Shown here piece after piece: positions 52,211-60,401 of a DNA stretch of 64,000 nucleotides. The stretch covers positions 62,001-126,000 of the forward strand of contig NZ_BCTN01000003.1 of the NCBI RefSeq assembly GCF_001571305.1, in the 5' to 3' direction. The first letter of the stretch is position 1, and each line of letters starts with the position of its first letter. This DNA comes from Erwinia persicina NBRC 102418. GTDB lineage: Bacteria; Pseudomonadota; Gammaproteobacteria; Enterobacterales; Enterobacteriaceae. A model generated the notes under the pieces. The model was not told the DNA's origin, did no database searches, and was given only the letters and a program-made list of their open reading frames with translations. The position numbers and the translations under genes are program-made.

Positions 52211-53002
52211 GTGAAAAACAAAAATGAACAGCTGGCTGATATGCAGCAACGGCGGGAAAAAATCCTGGAAATGATCCGTGAGGATGGCACCGTCACGGTG
52301 AAAAGGCTGAAAGAGACGTTCGGCCTGACGGAGGCGACGCTGCGCACCGACCTGCGGATATTACAGAAAGAGGGGCATGTGCAGCGCTATCACGGCGGCG
52401 CCACGCTGATGACCGGCAAGCAAAATACCGGCGCGCTGCTGCTGGAACGGCAGACCCATATGGAGGCGAAAGATGCCATTGGCCGGCTGGCAGCCCGACA
52501 TATTGAAAACGGCGATACGGTGATTTTCGATTCCGGCACCACCACCACCGCTATCGCCAATCATATGGCACATATCCGGCGGCTGTCGGTGGTCACAAAT
52601 GCGGTGAATATCGCCCTGAAGCTGGGCGGGGAGCCGGGGATCAATATTCTGCTCACCGGCGGTACCTTTAAGTTTCCGACCCTGTCCACTTCGGGTGAAA
52701 AAGCCGCCAGCTTTTTTGAAAACGTGCTGGCAGAAAAGCTGTTTCTGGCGACGGCCTGTATCTCCCCCCGTCTGGGCCTCAGTTTTCCCAGCGAAACCGA
52801 TATCAAAGTGAAAAGTGCGATGATCCATTCAGCCAGCACGGTTTATGTGGTGGCCGATTCCAGCAAAATCGACAAAGTCTCGATGTTTGCGCTGCCGTGT
52901 GACTGGAGCAAAATCCACTATCTGATCACCGACAGCGGCATCAGTCAGGCGTCGATCTCGGCCTTTGAAGCGCTGGGGATCACCGTACTGGTGGCGACCT
53001 GA
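52211..53002 (+). CDS. DeoR-family transcriptional regulator of the sugar operon
   Basis: 263-residue DeoR/GlpR-type repressor. The N-terminal winged helix (RREKILEMIREDGTVTVKRL then LTEATLRTDLRILQKEGHVQRYHGGATL) is classical, and the C-terminal sugar-phosphate-isomerase-like domain shows IFDSGTTTTAIA and VTNAVNIALKL. Its inducer is likely a phosphorylated intermediate of the pathway. GTG at 52211 follows GGGAG with good spacing; GTG at 52202 is possible but too close to it. Divergent from the operon it probably controls. Its last 58 bases overlap the 3' end of convergent cobA. Confidence 0.92.
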   Translation: MKNKNEQLADMQQRREKILEMIREDGTVTVKRLKETFGLTEATLRTDLRILQKEGHVQRYHGGATLMTGKQNTGALLLERQTHMEAKDAIGRLAARHIENGDTVIFDSGTTTTAIANHMAHIRRLSVVTNAVNIALKLGGEPGINILLTGGTFKFPTLSTSGEKAASFFENVLAEKLFLATACISPRLGLSFPSETDIKVKSAMIHSASTVYVVADSSKIDKVSMFALPCDWSKIHYLITDSGISQASISAFEALGITVLVAT

Positions 53003-53787
53003 ACGGCGTCGGGGCGATACAGGCTCACTACTTCGCCCACAATTAACAGACTGGGTGACTGCGGCTGGTGCAAGGCCACGGCCTGCGCCAGCCGGTCAAG
53101 ACGGGTGATCAGGGTGCGCTGGTCTGTCCTTGTTCCCCGCTCGACGATCGCCACCGGGGTAGCGGCATCACGCCCGGACAGGATCAGCTGTCCGCTTAAG
53201 GCTTCACACCAGGTCAGCCCCATATAAAACACCAGCGTCTGACGTGCGTCGCGCAGGCTTTCCCAGTCAAGTCGCGGTTTCCCGTCACGCCCGTGACCGG
53301 TAATAAAGCGCACAGACTGGGCCAGGTCACGGTGAGTCAGCGGGATGCCGCTGGCGGCAGCACAGCCGGTGGCAGCAGTAATACCGGGCACAATATGGCA
53401 GGTAACTCCGGCTTTTTGCAGCCACACCATCTCCTCACCGCCCCGGCCGAAGATAAAGGGATCCCCCCCTTTCAGCCGGACAACCTGCCGCCCGGCGCGG
53501 GCCAGATCTTCCAGCAGCTGGTTAATCTGCGACTGTTTCATCCCGTGGAAGCCCGGCGTTTTTCCGACGTCGATGCTCAGTGCACCAGGCGGGATCAGCG
53601 CAAGGATCTCCGGGCTGACCAGCCGGTCATAGACAACTACTTCCGCCTGTTCAATCAGACGCAACGCGCGAACCGTCAGCAGATCAACGGCACCCGGGCC
53701 GGCTCCTACCAGCCATACGGCCCCCTGCTGGCCGGGAACCATATTCCCGGCCAGCAGTTTATCAAGAGAAGGAATTTTCGCAGTCAT
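52945..53787 (-). CDS. cobA: Uroporphyrinogen-III C-methyltransferase
   Basis: 280-residue SAM-dependent methyltransferase that makes precorrin-2, the first step to sirohaem. VWLVGAGPGAVDLLTVRALRLI at residues 24-45 and VVVYDRLVSPEIL, the SAM-loop RLKGGDPFIFGRGGEE and the later GITAATGCAAASGIPLTHRD are diagnostic. It lacks the dehydrogenase/ferrochelatase half of CysG. Placed 9 bases after nasB, it should supply sirohaem for that enzyme. Its 3' end overlaps the DeoR gene by 58 bases in antisense. Confidence 0.95.
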   Translation of the reverse strand: MTAKIPSLDKLLAGNMVPGQQGAVWLVGAGPGAVDLLTVRALRLIEQAEVVVYDRLVSPEILALIPPGALSIDVGKTPGFHGMKQSQINQLLEDLARAGRQVVRLKGGDPFIFGRGGEEMVWLQKAGVTCHIVPGITAATGCAAASGIPLTHRDLAQSVRFITGHGRDGKPRLDWESLRDARQTLVFYMGLTWCEALSGQLILSGRDAATPVAIVERGTRTDQRTLITRLDRLAQAVALHQPQSPSLLIVGEVVSLYRPDAVQVATSTVIPSASKAEIDA

Positions 53788-53796
53788 CGGTTACCC

Positions 53797-56652
53797 TCAA
53801 GCGGTGATCGTTTTTCCGGCCTGCACCATTGGCGTGCTGGCGACCCATACCTGTCCCTGCTCTACTTTCACCGGCCAGCAGCGCTGTGAGAGGGCCGGAT
53901 TATCCAGGCTCTGCCCGTCCCGCAGGCGGAAACGCTGTTTGTACAACGGCGAGATCACCAGCGCATCACCGCCGCTGTCCCCGAGCAGACCGCGCGACAG
54001 CACGTTGGCCCCGGTTCCCGGCTCCAGATCGTCCAGCGCGTAAACCTTATCGTCCAGGCGGAACAATGCAATCGGCTGTGAGCCCAGCCGGGCACCTATA
54101 CCTGCCTGCGGTGGAATGTCCTCGATCTGGCATACAGCATTCCACAGCGAGGTGGGTTGCACCTCGTTGACCGAACGACGGAACAGCGCCACGCGATCGG
54201 GGCTGGCCAGCGTGGTCTGCCATTCACACTGGTAGCTGTCGACCACGCGCTGCATATCCGCTTCCAGCTCGGCGGCCACGCCGAGGACGTCATCAATCAC
54301 CACCTGACGCAGATAGGTCAGGCCCCCTTCGAGGTTATCCATCCATACGCTGGTGCGCTGCAGGCGGTCAGCGGTACGGATGTAAAACATCAGCAGGCGG
54401 TCGACGTAACGCAGCAGGGTTTCATCATCCAGATCGCTGGCAAACAGATCGGCATGACGCGGTTTCATTCCCCCGTTGCCACAGACGTAAAGGTTCCAGC
54501 CTTTGTCGGTGGCGATCACCCCGATGTCTTTACTCTGGGCTTCGGAGCACTCCCGCGTACAGCCGGACACCGCCATTTTGATTTTGTGCGGTGAGCGCAG
54601 GCCCTTGTAACGGTTCTCCAGCCGGGCGGCAAAGCCCGTAGAATCCTGTACGCCGTAGCGGCACCAGGTGGAGCCCACGCAGGACTTCACGGTGCGCAGC
54701 GATTTGCCATAGGCGTGGCCGGTCTCAAACCCGGCGGCCAGCAGCTTCTGCCAGATTTCGGGCAGTTGCTCCAGCTGGGCACCAAACAGATCGATACGCT
54801 GCCCGCCGGTGACTTTGCAGTAAAGGCCATATTCACGGGCTATCTCACCCATAGCAATCAGCCCTTCGGCGCTGACCTCACCGGCTGGCATCCTGGGCAC
54901 GACCGAGTAAGTACCATCCTTCTGGATATTGGCAAAATAGCGGTCATTGGTGTCCTGAAGCGGTAGCAGAGCTGGCGTCAGCAGATACTCGTTCCAGCAG
55001 GAGGCCAGCATCGACCCCACCAGCGGCTTACAGATCTCACAGCCGCAGCCGCGCCCGTGTTTAGCCAGCAGCTGTTCGAAGCTTTTGATGTTGCCGACGC
55101 GGATCAGCGAATAAAGCTCCTGCCGTGACCACGGGAAGTGCTCGCAGATATCTTTCTTCACCTCCACGCCCAGATCGGCCAGTTGATACTCCATCACCTG
55201 TTTAACCAGCGCGGCGCATCCTCCGCAGCCGGTGGCGGCTTTGGTGCTGGCCTTCAGCGAGGCCATATCACTGCACCCGGCTCTGACTGCGGCGCAGATG
55301 TCTCCTTTGGTCACGTTATGACAGGAACAAACCTGAGCACTGTCCGGCAGTGCCGCCACGCCCAGCGCTTTCGATGGTGCTCCGGCGCTCTGCGGCAGGA
55401 TCAGGGTTTCCGGTGCATCCGGCAGGGCCATGCCGTTGAGCATCATCTGCAGCAGAAGGCTGTATTCGCTACTGTCTCCGACCAGCACGCCACCGAGCAG
55501 CGTTTTACCATCGGCGGACACCACAATCTTTTTATAAATTTCATGGGGTTCATTGGTCCAGTAATAGCTCTGGCTGCCCGGGGTGGTGCCGTGGGCATCC
55601 CCCATTGAAGCCACTTCCACCCCCAGCAGTTTGAGTTTGGTACTCATATCTGCACCGCTAAAGGCGCCCGCTTCCCCGGCCAGGGTCGCGGCCAGCACGC
55701 GTGCCATCTGGTAGCCGGGGGCGACCAGACCATAGAGATTGCCCTGCCAGACGGCACACTCACCGATGGCGCTGACGGCGGGATCGGAAGTCTGGCAGCA
55801 GTCATCAATGACCACGCCCCCGCGCCGCCCGAGGGTCAGCCCGGCTGAGGCTGCCAGGTGATCGCGCGGGCGGATCCCCGCCGAAAACAGCACAAGGTCG
55901 GTTTCCAGTTCGCTGCCATCGGCAAAATTGAGCCGCAGCGTGCCGTCTTTCTGCACGTCAATGCCCTGACTGGCCTTGCCGGTCAGTACCTTAACCCCGA
56001 GCGCCTCGATTTTACGGCGCAGCATCGCAGCCCCGCCCTCATCAAGCTGTACCGCCATCAGCCGTGGAGACAATTCCACGACTGATGTCTCCAGCCCCAG
56101 CGTCTTCAGCGCATTGGCCGCTTCCAGACCCAGTAATCCGCCGCCGATCACCACGCCGCGTTTTGCTGTGGCTGCCCTGGCTGCGAGGGAATCCAGATCG
56201 TCCAGTGTGCGATAGACAAAGCAGGACGCGTGCTCACTGCCGGGGATTGGGGGCACAAACGGGCTGGAACCGGTCGCCAGCACCAGCCGATCATAATTTT
56301 GCACGCGCCCGTCGGCTTCGCGCACCTGCTGTTGCTGGCGGTCGATAGCGACGATCTGACGCCCGGTGCGCAGTTGTATGCCGTTCTGTTCCATGAATCC
56401 CGGTGGCACCAGCGACAGTTCGGCGTGCCCCTTACCGGCAAAGTATTCCGACAGGTGGACGCGATCATAGGCGACATAGCGCTCCTCGCCGTACACGACA
56501 ATCTGATACTGCTGATGAAGCGCCAGGCTGACCATCTGCTCCAGAAAGTGCTGGCCGACCATGCCATGCCCGATGACCACCAGCGTGGGTTTGCCGGCGG
56601 CTTCAGACGCGTTGCCCGGGGCGGGTACTCTGCTTTGTGAATTGCTCATCAT
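53797..56652 (-). CDS. nasB: Assimilatory nitrite reductase, fused NirB-NirD type
   Basis: 951-residue NAD(P)H-nitrite reductase reducing nitrite to ammonium. Domains in order: FAD/NAD(P)H oxidoreductase (about 20-330, VIGHGMVGQHFLEQM and VVIGGGLLGLEAANAL); a BFD-type [2Fe-2S] domain with CSCHNV and TGCGGC (about 440-490); a second Cys-rich segment GCGCEICKP; the sirohaem/[4Fe-4S] domain with CVGSTWCRYGV and SGCTRECSEAQ; and a C-terminal NirD Rieske-like domain (about 845-945) without Rieske Cys/His ligands. The fusion matches Klebsiella NasB. The ATG at 56652 follows CAGAGAG; 56649 is also possible. Confidence 0.94.
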   Translation of the reverse strand: MMSNSQSRVPAPGNASEAAGKPTLVVIGHGMVGQHFLEQMVSLALHQQYQIVVYGEERYVAYDRVHLSEYFAGKGHAELSLVPPGFMEQNGIQLRTGRQIVAIDRQQQQVREADGRVQNYDRLVLATGSSPFVPPIPGSEHASCFVYRTLDDLDSLAARAATAKRGVVIGGGLLGLEAANALKTLGLETSVVELSPRLMAVQLDEGGAAMLRRKIEALGVKVLTGKASQGIDVQKDGTLRLNFADGSELETDLVLFSAGIRPRDHLAASAGLTLGRRGGVVIDDCCQTSDPAVSAIGECAVWQGNLYGLVAPGYQMARVLAATLAGEAGAFSGADMSTKLKLLGVEVASMGDAHGTTPGSQSYYWTNEPHEIYKKIVVSADGKTLLGGVLVGDSSEYSLLLQMMLNGMALPDAPETLILPQSAGAPSKALGVAALPDSAQVCSCHNVTKGDICAAVRAGCSDMASLKASTKAATGCGGCAALVKQVMEYQLADLGVEVKKDICEHFPWSRQELYSLIRVGNIKSFEQLLAKHGRGCGCEICKPLVGSMLASCWNEYLLTPALLPLQDTNDRYFANIQKDGTYSVVPRMPAGEVSAEGLIAMGEIAREYGLYCKVTGGQRIDLFGAQLEQLPEIWQKLLAAGFETGHAYGKSLRTVKSCVGSTWCRYGVQDSTGFAARLENRYKGLRSPHKIKMAVSGCTRECSEAQSKDIGVIATDKGWNLYVCGNGGMKPRHADLFASDLDDETLLRYVDRLLMFYIRTADRLQRTSVWMDNLEGGLTYLRQVVIDDVLGVAAELEADMQRVVDSYQCEWQTTLASPDRVALFRRSVNEVQPTSLWNAVCQIEDIPPQAGIGARLGSQPIALFRLDDKVYALDDLEPGTGANVLSRGLLGDSGGDALVISPLYKQRFRLRDGQSLDNPALSQRCWPVKVEQGQVWVASTPMVQAGKTITA

Positions 56653-56672
56653 TGTCACTCTCTGAAAAACCC

Positions 56673-56718
56673 AAAAAAAAAGCGCCCACCCCCCTGCCTG
56701 ATGCAGGGAGCTGGACGC
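56673..56718 (-). terminator. nas leader terminator (NasR attenuator)
   Basis: On the minus strand a 16-bp stem with one mismatch (arms 56703-56718 and 56682-56697), a five-base loop and nine U residues, ending 20 bases before nasB. It lies in the leader between nasR and nasB, as in NasR-controlled antitermination. Confidence 0.85.
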
Positions 56719-56732
56719 CGTTATCCGAAGAG

Positions 56733-56758
56733 GGGTTTCACCGCCATTGGCGAAACCG
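56733..56758 (-). promoter_or_regulatory. nas leader hairpin 1, presumed NasR-binding element
   Basis: GGTTTC / GAAACC stem with inner GCC / GGC pairing, 14 bases upstream of the terminator hairpin. In Klebsiella the ANTAR domain of NasR binds the first of two leader hairpins to prevent termination at the second; this pair has the same order and spacing style. Confidence 0.65.
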
Positions 56759-56793
56759 CTCCGTTTTATGTTGTGTTAACTTTGCGCAGGCGA

Positions 56794-58086
56794 CTACTTT
56801 TTCGCAGGTTCAAACGCAGAAGCCACCGCCATCAGCGCGCTGGCAATTTCCACCATGCGCTTGTTCTGGTTCATCGCCATTTTACGTAATGCCTGCCAGG
56901 CCTGTTCTTCACCGTAGCCGTGATGGTGCATCAGCAGTACCTTAGCGCGATCGATCTGCTTACGATCTTCAATGCTGGCGCGCAAAGCAGCCAGCTCGTC
57001 ATCCTGATCCTGTAGCCGTTTTGACTGCTGCTGGATCATCGCCAGCAGCGACCGTCCCAGCCGTGGGGTGAGAGCATCGGCCTCCAGCGGCTCTGCCGGG
57101 GACGTTTTCTGCCACTCCTCCGCAGCGATAAAGACGCTCCACGCCGGCTCATTTGCCCGGTTTTGCATCTGCTGCTGGAGCAGGTCGTCTGTCAGGCTCT
57201 GACCCTGCGCCTCGGCATGTGCAATACTCTGCCGGCAGCGCTGCATCACGGCACGCGCCAGCCTGTCCTCGACAGTTTTCATACCGTCAATTCGCCGTGT
57301 CAGGCACTGATGCCAGCGCAGCGCCATTGCTGCATCCGGCTCATCCTGACATAACGTGGTACAGGCAATACGCCTCAGTCGCTCGATATCGCTCTCTTCC
57401 TGCGCCACCTGCTGCCAGCGTTGCAGACTGTCATCGTCAGCAAAACCGACAAAATGGCTAAAACAGCGTTCCTGGGCATCTATCAACGCCACAATCTGCT
57501 GGCTCAGCGCCATCGTCAGTCTTCCTGAGGCAAACCCCGCCGCCCCCATGGCGCGCTCCTGACCGGCCAGTTCTTTACCCTGCATAAAGCTGAACATAGC
57601 AATCAGCGCGCGGGAAACACCGGGGTCAGAGGCCGTATCTACCATCTCAAATATCAGGTTCAGGAGCTGGCGAATAATATGGTTAAACTGCGCCATCGCC
57701 GCATCATGGGAGAGGGTACGCTGCTGTACCTGCTCGCGCAGAACGTCCCGTTCACCCAGCGCCTGTAGCGCTGTAGCAATCCGGCTGTACAAGCGGCTGG
57801 AGACCAGCCCGTCGCTGTCGTCCTCTGGCAACGCAGGCAACCGGGCAATGACCTCGCTCTGGCTGTGTCTGACACGACGACTGCACTGTGACAGTTCGTC
57901 ACCGAACATCTGCCCTGTCGTGCAGAGCCACAGATTACTGGCCCCACGCTCCCGCTGGATTTCATGGATCAGCTGACTGACCTCTGTGGTCAGTCGGCCC
58001 TTCTGTAAAAGGGAGCGCAGGCTGGCGATTTCCCGCTGACGCGAAGCCAGCAGGTACGCCAGCGGAGAAGGATCACCCCCGCTCAT
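56794..58086 (-). CDS. nasR: Nitrate/nitrite-responsive antiterminator NasR (NIT-ANTAR)
   Basis: 430-residue RNA-binding regulator. The N-terminal helical NIT domain (about 1-340) senses nitrate or nitrite; the segment LIHEIQRERGASNLWLCTTG near residue 40 holds Arg residues of the kind used for ligand binding. The C-terminal ANTAR domain (about 365-425) reads ASIEDRKQIDRAKVLLMHHHGYGEEQAWQALRKMAM. Ligand-bound NasR binds leader RNA and prevents termination before nas genes. It precedes the attenuator and nasB in the same direction. About 37 residues longer than Klebsiella NasR, mostly from its NIT region. Confidence 0.93.
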   Translation of the reverse strand: MSGGDPSPLAYLLASRQREIASLRSLLQKGRLTTEVSQLIHEIQRERGASNLWLCTTGQMFGDELSQCSRRVRHSQSEVIARLPALPEDDSDGLVSSRLYSRIATALQALGERDVLREQVQQRTLSHDAAMAQFNHIIRQLLNLIFEMVDTASDPGVSRALIAMFSFMQGKELAGQERAMGAAGFASGRLTMALSQQIVALIDAQERCFSHFVGFADDDSLQRWQQVAQEESDIERLRRIACTTLCQDEPDAAMALRWHQCLTRRIDGMKTVEDRLARAVMQRCRQSIAHAEAQGQSLTDDLLQQQMQNRANEPAWSVFIAAEEWQKTSPAEPLEADALTPRLGRSLLAMIQQQSKRLQDQDDELAALRASIEDRKQIDRAKVLLMHHHGYGEEQAWQALRKMAMNQNKRMVEIASALMAVASAFEPAKK

Positions 58087-58577
58087 CGTTCATACCCTGC
58101 TTTTTTTTCATCGACCTGACACTCCCCCTCTCGTCGCGCACCGCATGGATACCGCCTGGCACTTCCCTGAAAAAGGGCGCGCCGACGGAGGTCATTAACC
58201 GGCTGCAATCAATCAGTCATGCTGCTGCGTTCGCGTATGTTAATGTCAGGCATCGCGTGGTTTTCAGGCGGACAGCATAGCGCAGGACGGAATACTGATT
58301 ATTGATACTAATCAAATTGCCGTTTTGTCACCTTTCAGGCAAACTCTGTCACGCCCGCCGACCGCATTAACATGTTCATCCGGCGTCCGCAATGGTTTCC
58401 ATTCCCAAAAGCGTCAGGTAAACTGACGTAAGAATTATCTTTATGTAAACCTGTGAATTTTCCTCCCGGAACGTACAGGCCACACCGCGTTTAATCACGC
58501 GTTCCTGGAGTCGCTCAGAGTCGCCCTGTCGCATCTGAAAAGAACCCGATTATTTGATGATATTCACGAGGACTAAA
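58087..58577. other. Divergent intergenic region between nas and T6SS loci
   Basis: 491 bases between nasR and the lipoprotein gene. It should contain promoters for both. I searched for sigma-54 and NtrC-type elements and found none convincing. No open frame is supported. Confidence 0.5.
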
Positions 58578-59069
58578 GTGAAAATTAGCATCGCGTTTAC
58601 CCTGCTGGCCGCGCTCACGTTATCAGGGTGCAAAACGCCCCCTCCTCCGGTCAATGATGATACGGTCATAACCAGTGTCGTCGATGGCGCGACGCTAACA
58701 CATCGACATGCGGTGAAAGCGCCTACGTCCTTCACGCCTGTGAATGAGAACTATCGCGCGCTCTACAGTGCCTCCGTCATGACCAGCCCGGACTATGGCG
58801 GCAAAGTGGTGCGCTATCTGGAAAACGGCAAACCTTTTCTGGTACTGGGTGAAGTGGAGAACCGCTGGTTTGCCATTGCTGACGTCGATCAGCAGCAGCT
58901 GATTGGTTACGTACCGCTGAAAGCCGGTGTGAAAAGTGAGCTGTACGACGCCACAGTGCGCAGCGATCGTCCACGGCCGCGTAAAAACAGCAAAAAAGTA
59001 TGCGTCGATGTTGGCGGCAAGAGTAAAGCCTGCCGCAACAATAATACGGCGACCTGGATTCTGGAGTAA
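58578..59069 (+). CDS. SH3-like lipoprotein at the start of the T6SS locus
   Basis: 163-residue lipoprotein; GTG start at 58578 after ACGAGG, signal peptide ending LSGC (Cys17). The mature part has a proline-rich linker, then a bacterial SH3-like domain (about residues 55-120: ALYSASVMTSPDYGGKVVRYLENGKPFLVLGEVENRWFAI in outline) and a basic tail with two cysteines (KKVCVDVGGKSKAC). It precedes tssL by 111 bases in the same direction. It is not a clear TssJ, though a lipoprotein partner is expected in these loci. SH3b domains often bind peptidoglycan stems. Confidence 0.8.
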   Translation: MKISIAFTLLAALTLSGCKTPPPPVNDDTVITSVVDGATLTHRHAVKAPTSFTPVNENYRALYSASVMTSPDYGGKVVRYLENGKPFLVLGEVENRWFAIADVDQQQLIGYVPLKAGVKSELYDATVRSDRPRPRKNSKKVCVDVGGKSKACRNNNTATWILE

Positions 59070-59180
59070 CGCGCTTATTAAGGCACTGTGCTGCCAGGGA
59101 TGGCAGCCAACGCGTTTCTTCTGCGTCTGGTAAAGTTTCCTATTTGCCTCCTGGCATACAGCCGAGAATAACACATCCTC

Positions 59181-60401
59181 ATGACGTCGGAATTCCCTGT
59201 TGACCCCGCCACTCCGGTCAACCAAGACAATGCCTTGCTGGTCGCTGCCTCGCCGTTGCTTAATGCGATTGTACAGATCCGCCTGGCGGCTACCCATGAC
59301 GACCCGGCCGGTTTACGCCATCAGCTGATCGATGAAATGCGACAGTTTGAGGCACGGTGTAAACAGGCGGGGATGCCCTTTGAAATGATTATTGGTGCCC
59401 GCTACTGCCTGTGCGCCGTACTGGATGAAGCCGCTGCGCAAACGCCGTGGGGCAGCCGTGGCGTCTGGTCTGCCAATGGCCTGCTGGTAACCTTTCACAA
59501 TGAAAGCTGGGGCGGCGAAAAAGTCTTCCAGCTGCTGTCACGCATTTCACAGAATCCTGCCCAGCATCTCTGGCTGCTGGAAGTGATCCATTTTTGTTTA
59601 CTGCTGGGCTATGAAGGTCGTTACCGCAGTATGGATAATGGTCGCCTGCAGCGTGATGCCGTTCGCACCCGTCTGGCCCAGCTGATTCGGGATGTGCGTG
59701 TCGAAGAAGTACAACCGTTACCACAAACGTCCATTGCCGCCGGGCAAAGTACGCTGTGGCGCCCGCCGGTTCCTCTTTGGGTCTGTTTTTCCCTCGCCAC
59801 CCTCATCGGCTGTGTCTTTTTTTCCACGCTCAACTGGCGGTTAGGCAATGCCGCTGAACCTCTGCTGCGGCAAATCTGGCAAACCCCATTGCCAAAAGTG
59901 GTGACCGGACAACGCGCGACCGCCCCACAGGCTCTGCTGGACTTACGTCAGCGCCTGAGCGACCTGATTATTGAGCGCAAACTCGACGTCGCGGACAGTA
60001 ATAACGGCAGTAAAGTGATTTTGTCCGCTGACCGGCTGTTTGAACCTGCCACAACCGGACTCTCCCAGAAGGGGCGCGCGCTGATAGCCCGCGTAGCCAC
60101 GGCCATGGAGTCGGCTAAAGGCACCATTCTGGTGAGCGTTTTCACCGATGATCAGCGGGTGCTCTCACGTCGCTTCCCGTCAAATTATGAATACTCTGCC
60201 GCCCAGGCGCGTGCCATCAGCACCATGATGGCTGAGATGATGTCCCAGCCGGGGATCAGCGTTCACGCTCAGGGACGGGGCGACAGCGGCGCGCTGTTAC
60301 CGAACGACAGCACAGAGAATCGTGCGCAGAACCGCCGTGTTGAAATCACCCTGTTCGCTGCTCCTGAGTCAGACGACAGCCACTCTACGGGGAAAAAATG
60401 A
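59181..60401 (+). CDS. tssL: T6SS membrane complex protein TssL with OmpA domain
   Basis: 406-residue DotU/IcmH-like T6SS inner-membrane protein. The cytoplasmic hook domain (about 20-195) shows ARYCLCAVLDEAAAQTPWG and HNESWGGEKVFQLL, then LGYEGRYRSMDNGRLQ, all TssL marks. A transmembrane helix (198-217) follows, and a periplasmic OmpA/MotB-like peptidoglycan-binding domain occupies about 285-390 (SNYEYSAAQARAI and NRRVEITLF). The evolved C-terminal domain anchors the T6SS membrane complex to the wall. Its stop overlaps tssM (ATGA). Confidence 0.94.
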   Translation: MTSEFPVDPATPVNQDNALLVAASPLLNAIVQIRLAATHDDPAGLRHQLIDEMRQFEARCKQAGMPFEMIIGARYCLCAVLDEAAAQTPWGSRGVWSANGLLVTFHNESWGGEKVFQLLSRISQNPAQHLWLLEVIHFCLLLGYEGRYRSMDNGRLQRDAVRTRLAQLIRDVRVEEVQPLPQTSIAAGQSTLWRPPVPLWVCFSLATLIGCVFFSTLNWRLGNAAEPLLRQIWQTPLPKVVTGQRATAPQALLDLRQRLSDLIIERKLDVADSNNGSKVILSADRLFEPATTGLSQKGRALIARVATAMESAKGTILVSVFTDDQRVLSRRFPSNYEYSAAQARAISTMMAEMMSQPGISVHAQGRGDSGALLPNDSTENRAQNRRVEITLFAAPESDDSHSTGKK

